Shown: positions 8,763 to 18,000 of the stretch, piece after piece
Layout of the letters: each line of letters opens with the position of its first letter
Position numbering within the stretch: the first letter of the stretch is position 1
NCBI RefSeq assembly: GCF_036492835.1
Contig: NZ_AP025317.1
Coordinates: forward strand, 186,001-250,000
Direction: 5' to 3'
Length of the DNA stretch: 64,000 nucleotides
Origin: Fulvitalea axinellae
GTDB lineage: Bacteria > Bacteroidota > Bacteroidia > Cytophagales > Cyclobacteriaceae
Notes under the pieces: generated by a model
Database searches by the model: none
What the model saw: only the letters and a program-made list of their open reading frames with translations
Told to the model about the DNA's origin: nothing
Program-made: the position numbers and the translations under genes

Positions 8763-10364
8763 TCAGATGTCCAGAGATTCCGGGTCTTTGTATTTCCGTT
8801 GCAGGCGTTTTAGCTCTGTTTTCATATCCTTCACTATTTTAGCGTAATCCGGATCATCATAAACGTTTTTCATCTCTTTAGGATCTTTCTCCAAGTCGTA
8901 AAGTTCCCACTCGTCTATTCCGTAATAGAATCGGATCAACTTATAACGCTTGTTGCGGACTCCGTAATGGCGAACCACGTTATGCTCGTTCTTCGGATAT
9001 TCGTAATAATGGTAATACATCGACTGGCGCCAACCTTCCGGCTCCTTGCCCCCGTTTTCCAAAATGTTTTTGAACGATTCGCCCTGCATATCGCCAGGCA
9101 CTTCCAGGCCTGCCATATCCAACAATGTCGGACCGAAATCGAGGTTCATGCAAAAGGCGTCAGAAACGCTTCCGGCCTTAACCGTTTTCGGATAACGGAC
9201 CATCAACGGCGTTCGGAAAGACTCCTCGTACATAAAACGCTTGTCGAACCAGCCGTGCTCGCCAAGGTAGAAGCCTTGGTCGGAAGTATAGACGATCACC
9301 GTATTGTCGAGTTCGCCAATCTTCTCAAGATAATCGAGCATACGGCCCACGTTCTCATCCACAGACGCGATACAGCGCAGGTAATCTTTGATATAACGCT
9401 GGTATTTCCATTTCAAAAGGTCTTTTCCTTTCAGGTTCGCCTCGCCGTAGGCTTTGTTCTTCGGTCCGTAAGCTTTGATCCAGTTCTCGCGTTGTTCCGG
9501 AGTCATTTTCTCCATCAGCCTTTCGTTTGCTTTGTCAAGCCAGCCCCTGCCCGACGGCTTGGCCACGGCGGAATCCAGCTTAAGGTCGTAGCTGTCGATC
9601 ATGTCGTCCATGATCCGCATTTTGGCTTGTTTCGCCGCCGTTCCCCGACCTTTGTAATCGTCGAAAAGGCTTTCCGGCTCCGGCATTTCCACATCGTCGT
9701 AAAGGCTCAGGTGGCGTTGGGCCGGTTGCCAGGTACGGTGAGGCGCCTTGTGGTGGAGCATCATCATAAACGGCTTGGTCTTGTCGCGCTTGTCCAGCCA
9801 TTTCGTGGCGATATCGGTTGTCAGGTCGGTGCAATATCCCGTCAGGCGCTTCTTTTCACCCATTTCGATGAATTCCGGATTGTAGTATTCGCCCTGACCC
9901 GGCAAGATATTCCAGTAATCAAACCCTTGCGGATCCGACTTCAGGTGCCATTTGCCCACGATGGCAGTCTGGTAACCGGCCTCGCCGAATATTTTCGGAA
10001 AGATCTGTTGCGAACCGTCGAAACTTGAGCGGTTATCGAGCTGGCCGTTTATATGGCTGTATTTGCCCGTAAGCACCACCGCACGGCTAGGCCCGCAGAT
10101 GGAGTTGGTCACGTAAGCTTTGTCGAAACGCATTCCCTCATTGGCCAAGCGGTCGAGGTTCGGCGTTTTGTTCAATCCTCCGCCATAAGCGCTGATGGCT
10201 TGGTAGGCGTGGTCGTCCGACATGATGAAAAGAACGTTCGGCTTTTTCTTCTTTCCGGCCAGCGACGCCTCGGTCTTGCCCGCCGACTTACACGAAGCGA
10301 ACGCTCCGGCACAAAACGCTCCCGCGATAATCTTTCGGGCCGTGTTCCTTAAAATAAGATCCAT
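8763..10364 (-). CDS. Lipoprotein arylsulfatase-type sulfatase (S1 family), copy 2
   Basis: Second member of the tandem pair, 533 residues from the ATG at 10364 (the frame extends six bases upstream to a TTG, rejected because the ATG gives a clean lipoprotein signal with Cys25 in AFASC). It has the same hallmarks as copy 1: [13 protein letters not shown], Cys90 in [32 protein letters not shown] and [18 protein letters not shown]. Both copies align along nearly their whole length; differences concentrate in the middle (about 235-300), where substrate-contacting loops usually vary. They may therefore act on different sulfate positions or linkages, which is inference. GC content appears higher than in copy 1, so the duplication is not recent. 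Confidence 0.93.
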   Translation of the reverse strand: MDLILRNTARKIIAGAFCAGAFASCKSAGKTEASLAGKKKKPNVLFIMSDDHAYQAISAYGGGLNKTPNLDRLANEGMRFDKAYVTNSICGPSRAVVLTGKYSHINGQLDNRSSFDGSQQIFPKIFGEAGYQTAIVGKWHLKSDPQGFDYWNILPGQGEYYNPEFIEMGEKKRLTGYCTDLTTDIATKWLDKRDKTKPFMMMLHHKAPHRTWQPAQRHLSLYDDVEMPEPESLFDDYKGRGTAAKQAKMRIMDDMIDSYDLKLDSAVAKPSGRGWLDKANERLMEKMTPEQRENWIKAYGPKNKAYGEANLKGKDLLKWKYQRYIKDYLRCIASVDENVGRMLDYLEKIGELDNTVIVYTSDQGFYLGEHGWFDKRFMYEESFRTPLMVRYPKTVKAGSVSDAFCMNLDFGPTLLDMAGLEVPGDMQGESFKNILENGGKEPEGWRQSMYYHYYEYPKNEHNVVRHYGVRNKRYKLIRFYYGIDEWELYDLEKDPKEMKNVYDDPDYAKIVKDMKTELKRLQRKYKDPESLDI

Positions 10365-10729
10365 AGACAAAAAATATTTCCCTGTTGTGATTCTACCCTG
10401 CTTTCTCGGGCTTACCGAATTTACATTGTAAAGGGCTTAAAACAAACGGTCAATACTCGCTAGGAACATTTGAGCCACAAGTTCGGAACATGCAGACAAG
10501 TGGAAAAACATGTTTGTACGGTTTTGTGGAGTACTGTCACGATCTGAACGCAGTCTTTATACAATCGTCTCCCTTTTCTTACATTTTCCAAATAAGGGCA
10601 ATGATTCAACCTCCGCATTTCATTTTTAATATTAATTTATGACTAACAAGGGCAACGTTTTTGATTGCTAACATAGAATCGGTTTGCGGGGAGCGATGTG
10701 ACGGAATGTTTCAAATAAACAGCTAACGC
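10365..10729. other. Divergent intergenic region, sulfatase 2 / cupin gene
   Basis: About 365 bases holding the promoters for both flanking genes. I see no gene, hairpin or clear promoter motif in it. Confidence 0.5.
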
Positions 10730-11584
10730 ATGAGTATAAGCTTCAAACCATTAACAGTAGAACACGATATCAGCAAAGAGGAATTTCAGCGGAAGTACAT
10801 GGAGCCTTCGAGGCCGGTAGTGTTGAGAAACCTCAGCAAAAAATGGGACGCCCGGGAAAAATGGAATTGGGAGTACCTGAAAAACCGGGTGGGAGATATG
10901 ACCGTTCCGCTTTACGACGGCTCAAAAGTGGATGCCTCAAAGAAAGTGAATGAGCCCGCTTCGCATATGGCTTTTTCGGAATACTTGGACCTAATCCAGC
11001 GTGAGCCTACAGATTTGCGGATATTCCTTTTCAATATCTTCCAGTATGTGCCGGACCTTTGCGCCGATTTCGGAAGCCCGGAACTTATGGACGGATTCCT
11101 GGACAAATACCCTATGATGTTTTTCGGCGGGGCGGGATCTTCAGTCTTTATCCATTTCGATATCGACATGTCACACGTGTTTCACACCCAGTTCCAAGGC
11201 CGGAAAAAGGCTTTGTTATTTACTCCAGATTCGTCCAAAAAACTTTATCACGTTCCCTTGTCGGTTCATAATATCGAGGATATCGACATGGAAAATCCCG
11301 ATTTTGACAAGTATCCTGCTTTAAAAGGACTGAACGGACTTGAGGCCACACTCCTTCCCGGCGACACGTTGTATATGCCCCCTGGCTGGTGGCATTTTAT
11401 GAAATACCTTGACGGCGGTTTCGGTCTTAGCCAGCGGGCCTTTGACCCTTCGTACTTGTGCAGACTACACGGCTTGTTTAACCTCACTGTAGTACGGCAT
11501 ACAGACAATCTCGGACGAAAGCTCTTCGGCCCGAAATGGATCAAGTTCAAGGAGAACCTTGCGATGCGAAGGTCAATCGCATAG
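10730..11584 (+). CDS. Cupin-like (cupin_8/JmjC-type) protein, putative Fe(II)/2-oxoglutarate oxygenase
   Basis: Protein of 284 residues with the layout of cupin_8/JmjC-like hydroxylases. The N-terminal part has the family phrase SRPVVLRNLSKKWDA (about 28-42). The metal site is suggested by HFDIDMSHVFHTQFQGRK at about 142-159, where H-x-D provides two ligands. A later His is in MPPGWWHFMKYLDGG, matching the P-x-G-W-x-H phrase of JmjC-type enzymes. No signal peptide is seen, so it should be cytoplasmic. It stands alone, divergent from sulfatase 2 and convergent with the DUF779 gene. Family members hydroxylate proteins or small molecules; its substrate cannot be told from the sequence. Confidence 0.85.
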   Translation: MSISFKPLTVEHDISKEEFQRKYMEPSRPVVLRNLSKKWDAREKWNWEYLKNRVGDMTVPLYDGSKVDASKKVNEPASHMAFSEYLDLIQREPTDLRIFLFNIFQYVPDLCADFGSPELMDGFLDKYPMMFFGGAGSSVFIHFDIDMSHVFHTQFQGRKKALLFTPDSSKKLYHVPLSVHNIEDIDMENPDFDKYPALKGLNGLEATLLPGDTLYMPPGWWHFMKYLDGGFGLSQRAFDPSYLCRLHGLFNLTVVRHTDNLGRKLFGPKWIKFKENLAMRRSIA

Positions 11585-11600
11585 ATTCGCTACAAAATGA

Positions 11601-11641
11601 AAATGCCGGAAAACGGAAGTCCGTTCTCCGGCATTTTTTTG
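11601..11641. terminator. Strong hairpin terminator after the cupin gene
   Basis: AATGCCGGA with AACGG pairs with CCGTT and TCCGGCATT around a four-base loop, followed by seven T on the plus strand. It lies between convergent genes; the plus-strand T-run favours the cupin gene. Confidence 0.88.
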
Positions 11642-11663
11642 TCTACCGCTACAATTTTTCATT

Positions 11664-12029
11664 TCAACTAACAGGTTCCAACTGCTTGATCTCTTCCTCC
11701 GTAAACAGCCGTGAATAAACCGTAAACCGAACCCCGTACGGGGCTTCCAAAGAAAAACTGCTTCCCCTACCATCGATTATATCCAGTGTCAACTCGCTGT
11801 ATTGCCAATACTCAAATTGGTATTTGGCCATATAAAATCCGCAACCGTGTACCTTGCCAAGAAAAACGTCGCTCTGCCCGATTCGGAACTCGCCCTCCGG
11901 GTAGCACATCGGCTTAGAACCATCGCAACATCCACCGCTTTGATGAAACATCAGTTCTCCGTGTTCGGCCCTGAGTTTCTCGATCCACTCGATGGCTTTT
12001 TCCGTAACCAATACCCTTTTTTGTTCCAT
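11664..12029 (-). CDS. DUF779 family protein, aldehyde-dehydrogenase-associated
   Basis: Small protein of 121 residues of the DUF779 family, recognised from LVTEKAIEWIEKL, FHQSGGCCDGSKPMCYP at about 28-44, and YMAKYQFEYWQYSEL. Members of this family are commonly encoded next to NAD-dependent aldehyde dehydrogenases of the ExaC/AldB type, and the same pairing is seen here. The Cys-rich GGCCDGS...C motif suggests metal or thiol chemistry, but no function is established. It is downstream of the aldehyde dehydrogenase, with a 52-bp gap that contains a hairpin terminator. Confidence 0.88.
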   Translation of the reverse strand: MEQKRVLVTEKAIEWIEKLRAEHGELMFHQSGGCCDGSKPMCYPEGEFRIGQSDVFLGKVHGCGFYMAKYQFEYWQYSELTLDIIDGRGSSFSLEAPYGVRFTVYSRLFTEEEIKQLEPVS

Positions 12030-12042
12030 AAGCCAAGTATTG

Positions 12043-12064
12043 AAAAAGGAGCCCGTAGGCTCCC
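12043..12064 (-). terminator. Terminator/attenuator between aldehyde dehydrogenase and DUF779 gene
   Basis: GGAGCC-CGTA-GGCTCC hairpin followed by five T on the minus strand. It sits between two genes expected to be co-expressed, so it may be leaky and set their ratio. Confidence 0.7.
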
Positions 12065-12081
12065 GTTTTGAATTATGTTTA

Positions 12082-13605
12082 CTAAAAGAATCCCAGCTTT
12101 TCCTTATTGTAAGAAATCAGCATGTTTTTGGTCTGGCGATAATGGTTCAGCATCATTTTGTGCGTTTCCCTACCATAGCCCGACTTTTTGTAACCGCCAA
12201 ACGGAGCGTGCGCAGGATAAGCGTGATAGCAATTCACCCAAACCCGTCCAGCCTTGACGGCCCGCGGCACTTGGTACATTTCGTGAGCGTCACGCGTCCA
12301 AAGGCCGGCGCCCAAGCCGTAGAAAGTATCATTGGCGATTTCGATCGCCTCTTCCACGGTTTTGAACGTACACACCGCCGTCACCGGACCGAATATTTCC
12401 TCTTGGAAGATCCTCATCTTGTTATGGCCTTTGAAAATCGTCGGCTCTATATAATAGCCGTCCTCAAAACCTTCGCCCAGTTCGGCGCCTTTACCACCGC
12501 AAAGAATCTCGGCTCCTTCCTGTTGCCCGATGTTAATATAATCGAGAATCTTGTCGTATTGCTCTTTCGAAACCTGAGCGCCCATCATCGTTTCGGCGTC
12601 AAGCGGATTGCCCATTTTTATGGCTTTAGTCCTTTCGATTACTCTGGCGATAAAGGCTTCTTCGATAGATTCGTGAACCAGAATTCTGGACGGACAAGTA
12701 CAAACCTCGCCTTGGTTCAGAGCGAAAAGCACAGCGCCTTCTATACACTTGTCAAAGAAAGCGTCGTCGGCGTCCATAATACTCGGCATAAAGATATTCG
12801 GTGATTTTCCGCCCAATTCCATCGTAACCGGGATAATGTTCTCGCTGGCGTACTGCAAAATCAAACGCCCCGTAGTGGTCTCGCCTGTAAAGGCGACTTT
12901 GTCAACACGCTCCGATGAGGCCAAAGGCTTGCCCGCTTCCACGCCAAATCCCGTGACAACGTTCAGTACTCCGGCCGGAACTATATCTTTGATCAATTCC
13001 ATCAGCAACATAATACTTGTCGGTGTTTGCTCGGCCGGTTTTACCACCGTACAGCAGCCGGCGGCCAATGCCGGCGCTATTTTCCAAGTAGCCATCAGCA
13101 AGGGAAAGTTCCAAGGAATAATCTGCCCAACCACGCCCAAAGGCTCCTGAAGGTTGATGCTAACGGTGTTTGCATCGTGCTCTGAAACGGTACTTTCGTC
13201 AGCGCGAATGGCTCCGGCGAAGTAACGGAAATGGTCGATACACAAAGGCAAATCGGCATTCAGTGTCTCCCTGATCGCTTTTCCGTTGTCTATCGCTTCC
13301 ACTTTGGCTAGGTATTCAAGGTTTTCCTCCATCACGTCGGCGATGCGCAACAGTATATTGCTCCTTTCGGCCACCGGGGTGCATGACCAAACGGGAAACG
13401 CCTTATGAGCCGCATCCAAAGCCAAGTCGATATCCGTTTGCGTTCCGCGGGCCGCCGTTGTAAACGGTTTGCCCGTAATCGGGCTAATGTTTTCGAAATA
13501 CTCTCCGGAAGCTGGCGCCACCCATTTTCCGTCGATAAAGTGATCATACTTGTCTTTGAATAATCCTTCTGGAATAAGTGCTTGTGGTTTTCCGATGGTT
13601 TCCAT
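12082..13605 (-). CDS. NAD-dependent aldehyde dehydrogenase (ExaC/AldB-like)
   Basis: Soluble aldehyde dehydrogenase of 507 residues, oxidising aldehydes to acids with NAD(P)+. Features seen: NAD-binding region with [12 protein letters not shown] and [20 protein letters not shown]; general base Glu263 in [12 protein letters not shown]; catalytic Cys302 in [14 protein letters not shown] (a second Cys at 304); and [10 protein letters not shown] towards the C-terminus. The C-terminal phrase [19 protein letters not shown] is typical of the acetaldehyde dehydrogenase group that pairs with DUF779. The context (acs at 44.5 kb on the same replicon) would allow acetaldehyde to acetate to acetyl-CoA, but that link is inference. 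Confidence 0.95.
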   Translation of the reverse strand: METIGKPQALIPEGLFKDKYDHFIDGKWVAPASGEYFENISPITGKPFTTAARGTQTDIDLALDAAHKAFPVWSCTPVAERSNILLRIADVMEENLEYLAKVEAIDNGKAIRETLNADLPLCIDHFRYFAGAIRADESTVSEHDANTVSINLQEPLGVVGQIIPWNFPLLMATWKIAPALAAGCCTVVKPAEQTPTSIMLLMELIKDIVPAGVLNVVTGFGVEAGKPLASSERVDKVAFTGETTTGRLILQYASENIIPVTMELGGKSPNIFMPSIMDADDAFFDKCIEGAVLFALNQGEVCTCPSRILVHESIEEAFIARVIERTKAIKMGNPLDAETMMGAQVSKEQYDKILDYINIGQQEGAEILCGGKGAELGEGFEDGYYIEPTIFKGHNKMRIFQEEIFGPVTAVCTFKTVEEAIEIANDTFYGLGAGLWTRDAHEMYQVPRAVKAGRVWVNCYHAYPAHAPFGGYKKSGYGRETHKMMLNHYRQTKNMLISYNKEKLGFF

Positions 13606-14030
13606 TCTTAATTATTTATGTGATTATTAAATGATATAGGGCATTTCAAATTCCGTTTTTCCGTTGATGGAATTCGGACCGATCTGTTTTCTCAAAAAAT
13701 CGAGATGAATATTCTCACAAAAACTAATCGGAGTAAGATTTAAAAGGAAAATAACGAATCGGGAAATACCATTCTATTTTTACCTGAAGGACGATTATTT
13801 CACAAGCAAGATTAGAAGTAGTGAAAAAGTTATAATCATAAACAAAACGAGAGAATATCCAGCATTATCAGCTATTACCTTACGTCTTATTCTATGATAA
13901 ACAGATAGATATATAGCTATTTCAGTATGCAGGACCTATACGAATGCAAATTCTCTCGAATGAAAACACGAAACACCAACTAACGTAATGTTTTTAATAT
14001 AAAACGAAACATGAAAGTATTGAGGATTAA
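13606..14030. other. AT-rich intergenic region upstream of the aldehyde dehydrogenase
   Basis: About 425 AT-rich bases with no convincing gene. It should contain the promoter of the aldehyde dehydrogenase, which I could not pin down. Confidence 0.45.
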
Positions 14031-14062
14031 AAACAGAAAACCACCCAAGCAGGGTGGTTTTC
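14031..14062 (-). terminator. Terminator of the six-gene adhesin operon
   Basis: AAAACCACCC and GGGTGGTTTT form a ten-base stem with a five-base loop. T-rich bases follow on the minus strand. It lies 36 bp past the stop of the PorP/SprF gene. Confidence 0.85.
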
Positions 14063-14097
14063 ACTTTAACAAATACAAACAACCTTAACCTATGTAA

Positions 14098-15051
14098 TTA
14101 CCAAAAGAACATATTTCTACCGGAGAACCTATATTCCAAAACGATCTCGTGGGCGCCATCGCTCACGTTGCTTTTTTCCGTAGCCGGGACATCATAGGCA
14201 TAGGATATCCCCAATTTTTTTCCCGTCCGGAAACCCAATAAAAGCGCCAAGGCACTTCCGTCTTTATAAGCCAAACCTCCGTTAATCACGTCCTTGTAAG
14301 CCACACGGCCCGCAAGCATATACGAGTCATCGGCGTGGGTCAGCACTTTGTAATGAGCGCTTCCCAGAAAGGTGAAATTCCCCGCAAAAGGACGGCGATA
14401 ACCGGCGTCAAAGGAATGCCCGGAATAACCGACAAGAGCGTCAGCACCGTCAGCTACGTCCACGTCACCGAGGCGTTGGCTGAAGGTATAGCCAAAGTAG
14501 AAGCTCTCGCCATTAAGCGCTACACCTACTTGTACATCGTAATTCGTGGATCTTCCGTCCGAGTCCAGAAGCTCGCGATACTTAACGTCTGAACGGTCAC
14601 GTGGCCTTAGATCTTCCTCATCCAAATTCCAACGGTCGTAATAAAACGCGGCACCGCCTGACAGACTCAAATTCTCCTTAAGCGGTACGTGGTAAGCATA
14701 TGATAAGCCACCTACGGCATGCTGAAATCCGCCTGCTTTGCGACTGTATACAAAGCCACCGAGTCCGTGCCCGCGTACGGTCTCCGAGGAGCCAACTTTT
14801 ACGTTGGCTCCCATAAGAAACATTTCCGGCGATCCGCTAAAATCCGTCACGGTTTTGCGATAGCCCGTATTCAGGCTTGTGCCACCCAGCCCGGAAAAGG
14901 CCGGATTGATAGCCTGCGGATTTTGATGATACAGACTAAAGTAATAATCACTGCTTTGCGCTACCGCCGTTGTGGAGCTAAAGAACACTATCGCTAAACA
15001 AAGGCTTGAAAACGTACAAAACCTTATTTTATAATCTTTAAAAAACTTCAT
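14098..15051 (-). CDS. PorP/SprF-family T9SS-associated outer-membrane protein
   Basis: Protein of 317 residues with a signal peptide ending near AVAQ (about 32) and the family opening SDYYFSLYHQNPQAINPAFSG, which defines the PorP/SprF family. SprF-type proteins are needed to export or hold SprB-like giant adhesins delivered by type IX secretion. The C-terminal part is rich in beta-strand text (GISYAYDV, HEIVLEYRF), as expected for an outer-membrane barrel. It lies 5 bp downstream of the giant adhesin gene and is the last gene of the operon, the same pairing as sprB-sprF in gliding Bacteroidota. That it serves the adhesin next door is inference from context. Confidence 0.93.
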   Translation of the reverse strand: MKFFKDYKIRFCTFSSLCLAIVFFSSTTAVAQSSDYYFSLYHQNPQAINPAFSGLGGTSLNTGYRKTVTDFSGSPEMFLMGANVKVGSSETVRGHGLGGFVYSRKAGGFQHAVGGLSYAYHVPLKENLSLSGGAAFYYDRWNLDEEDLRPRDRSDVKYRELLDSDGRSTNYDVQVGVALNGESFYFGYTFSQRLGDVDVADGADALVGYSGHSFDAGYRRPFAGNFTFLGSAHYKVLTHADDSYMLAGRVAYKDVINGGLAYKDGSALALLLGFRTGKKLGISYAYDVPATEKSNVSDGAHEIVLEYRFSGRNMFFW

Positions 15052-15056
15052 CGCCT

Positions 15057-18000
15057 TTATCTGATAATGGTCAATTTACCTTTGTAAACTTCACCGCTAG
15101 AAACTTTGATAACATAGAAATACGGACCGCTTTCCAGATCTCCCCCATCCCATTCGTCGTCGCGGTTGTAATTTCTTCTTTCGAAAACTTTCAAACCGAA
15201 TTGGTCATATACTTGAACGGTGTTGCTGTCATACAGTCCCAGATAAACGATATTCCAAGTGTCGTTTACTCCGTCGCCGTTCGGCGTGAACATATTCGGG
15301 ATGTCCAATGGTATTTCTCTCTTCTCAAACTTGAATTCGAAATCGATCTCCCGAACACTGGTCCTGTTCTGTCTTCCTCTTGATTGAACCACGATTTCCT
15401 CAACGATAATCGTCACGTCAACAACGCCTATAAACTCCTTGTCAATAGTCTTGAGCTTGACTTCGTACTCGTCTCCGTCTTTGATCACTTCGAAATCGTC
15501 TTCGGAAATCACATTCTTTGGAGAGGTAATCACCGTCACCCTAGTCTCGATATTCTGCGCTTCCGGATCCGTTACCTTAAACGAAAGTGTCGGAGGCTCT
15601 TCACCAACATTGAGTGTTTGCGTAAAACCTTGCTCCGTATCGATGACTACAGGGTCGTTCACTTCCGTAACCGTAACCTTAAGGCTTGTACTGGCCGTGA
15701 AGTTCTCCGTCGATCCGTCCACAACAGTAAATTCGACGGTGTAAGTGTTTCCACCATGATCTTCGCCAGGCGTCCAGCTTACTTCACCAGTGGAAGCGTT
15801 CACTTGGAAACCTAAGTCTTGCCCGGCTTGGTCAACGCTGTAAACGAATGGCTGTCTCGGCAAATCCACATCCGAAACCTGTAGCGTAAAGGCCAATTCC
15901 TCATGCTCAGGCAAAGTAATGTCCTGAAGAGTGGCCAAACTGTGCTGCTCGTTTACTTCGCCAACGTTTACGGTAAAGTCAATCGTCGAAGACAAAGCCT
16001 GATCGCTGTCGTCGGTCGCAGTAAGCGTAAACGTGTAGGACGATGGTCCTTGCGATTCGTTTGGAGTCCAAGTGACTGTGCTACCATTCAGCGTTAGCCC
16101 CGCGGCAATCGCTTCCGCCGAAAGCGCAAAACCGACACCGTCTTTGTTCGGGTCTTCGGCAGAAACATCAAAGCTTAATTCCGAGCCTTCGTCGATATTC
16201 TGGACAGCGATGGCGCTGATTACCGGCGGAAGCTGAATTTCAGTCACACTGACTTCGCTAGTACAAGTTGCGGTATTTCCTGAAGCGTCCGTTACGGTCC
16301 AAACGATTTCGGTTACGCCTCTAGGGTATTGTCCGCTGGCATTTTCAAGATTATTGAAACTGTTCGTAACCGTCACACCGCTACAATTGTCGGCCAAAAC
16401 CGGCAACGGAACGGTAACTTCTACGGTCGTTTCGCTAGGATGAACTTGGGCGTCCACTTTAACAGGACATTCTATAGTCGGATCGATTTTGTCAAGAACA
16501 GTAACCTTGGCCGTTCCCGTGGCGCTGTTCCCGTTATTGTCCGTTACGGTCAGCGTTACGGTATTTTCTCCTGTTTTGGAACAATCGAAATTACTCATGT
16601 CCAGTTCCAGATTACCGATACCGCAAGCGTCGGCAGAGTTGTTATTGATTTGTTCCGGAGTAATACTGACTTGGCCCGAAGCGTCCAATTCTACAGTAAT
16701 ATCCTGTGTCATCACCTCCGGAAGGGTAACATCCTTCACGGTAACTTTAATCGTAATATCCGTTTTGTTGCCGTAAATATCCGTTCCCGTAATTACCAAA
16801 TCGTTTTCTCCCACATTTGAGCAATCAAACGAAGTTTTGTCCAAAGTCACTTCCACAGCGCCACACGCGTCAGCGGTCTGGATGTTCAGCATTTCCTTGG
16901 TCAAAGTAGCGTTTCCGGTTGCGTCCAAGTCCAATGTGAAATCTTGCGCCACCACTTCCGGCGCCACTTCATCCTCTACCGTAACCGTAACGGCGACATC
17001 GGTTTCGTTGCCGTTTTCGTCCGTGGCGGTTACCGTAACGCTATTTTCTCCCGCATTCGAGCAATCGAAATCCGTTTTGCTCAAAGAGACTTCCGGAGTT
17101 CCGCAGGCGTCTGAAGTAACAACTTGAAGATCACTGGCCGTAATTGTCCCGGCTCCTATCGCGTCAAGTTGTAGAGTGAAATTCTGAGCGGTCAAGGCCG
17201 GTTTCACGTTGTCTTCGACCGTTACTACAGCCGTTCCTGTCGACTGGTTTCCGCTGGCGTCTTTCGCTGTCAGAGTAACCGTCACAGGAGTGCCGATATT
17301 CGAGCAATCGAAAGTAGAGATATCCAATATCCGTTCGGCGATTCCGCACGCATCCTCAGATGAAGCGTCGATATCTTCAGCCGTGATTGTCGCATTTCCT
17401 GACTCGTCAAGTTGGACCGTTAAAGTACCGACAGTAGAGACTTCAGGCGCTGTAACGTCTTTGACTGTTACGGTAACCGTTTTTTGGCTAACGTTTCCGT
17501 TTTTGTCCTCTACGCTTACCGTTACCTGATTCGTTCCCAAGTTCGAGCAATCGAACTCCGACTTGCTCAAAGTAACTTCCTTAATCTCGCAAGCGTCCGT
17601 TACTTCCGCCTGAAGCATCTCCGCTGTCAATACAGCTGTACCGGTATTGGACAACTCCAGAGTGTAATCTTCCGCTGTCAATGTCGGTTTCACTTTGTCC
17701 TCAACCATTACAGAAACTGACACTTCTTCCTTGTTACCGTTTTTGTCCGTAGCGGTTACTGTCACACTGTTTTCTCCCACATTTGAGCAGTCGAAATCCG
17801 TTTTGCTCAAAGAGACTTCAGGAACTCCGCAGATATCCGTAGTAGAAACTTGAAGATCGCTTGCCGTAATTGTTCCGGCTCCTGTCGCGTCAAGTTGTAG
17901 AGTGAAATTCTGAGCGGTCAAGGCCGGTTTCACATTATCCTCAACTGTTACCTCGGCTGTTGCCATATCCTCTTGGCCATAATTATCGGTAACTGTTAAT

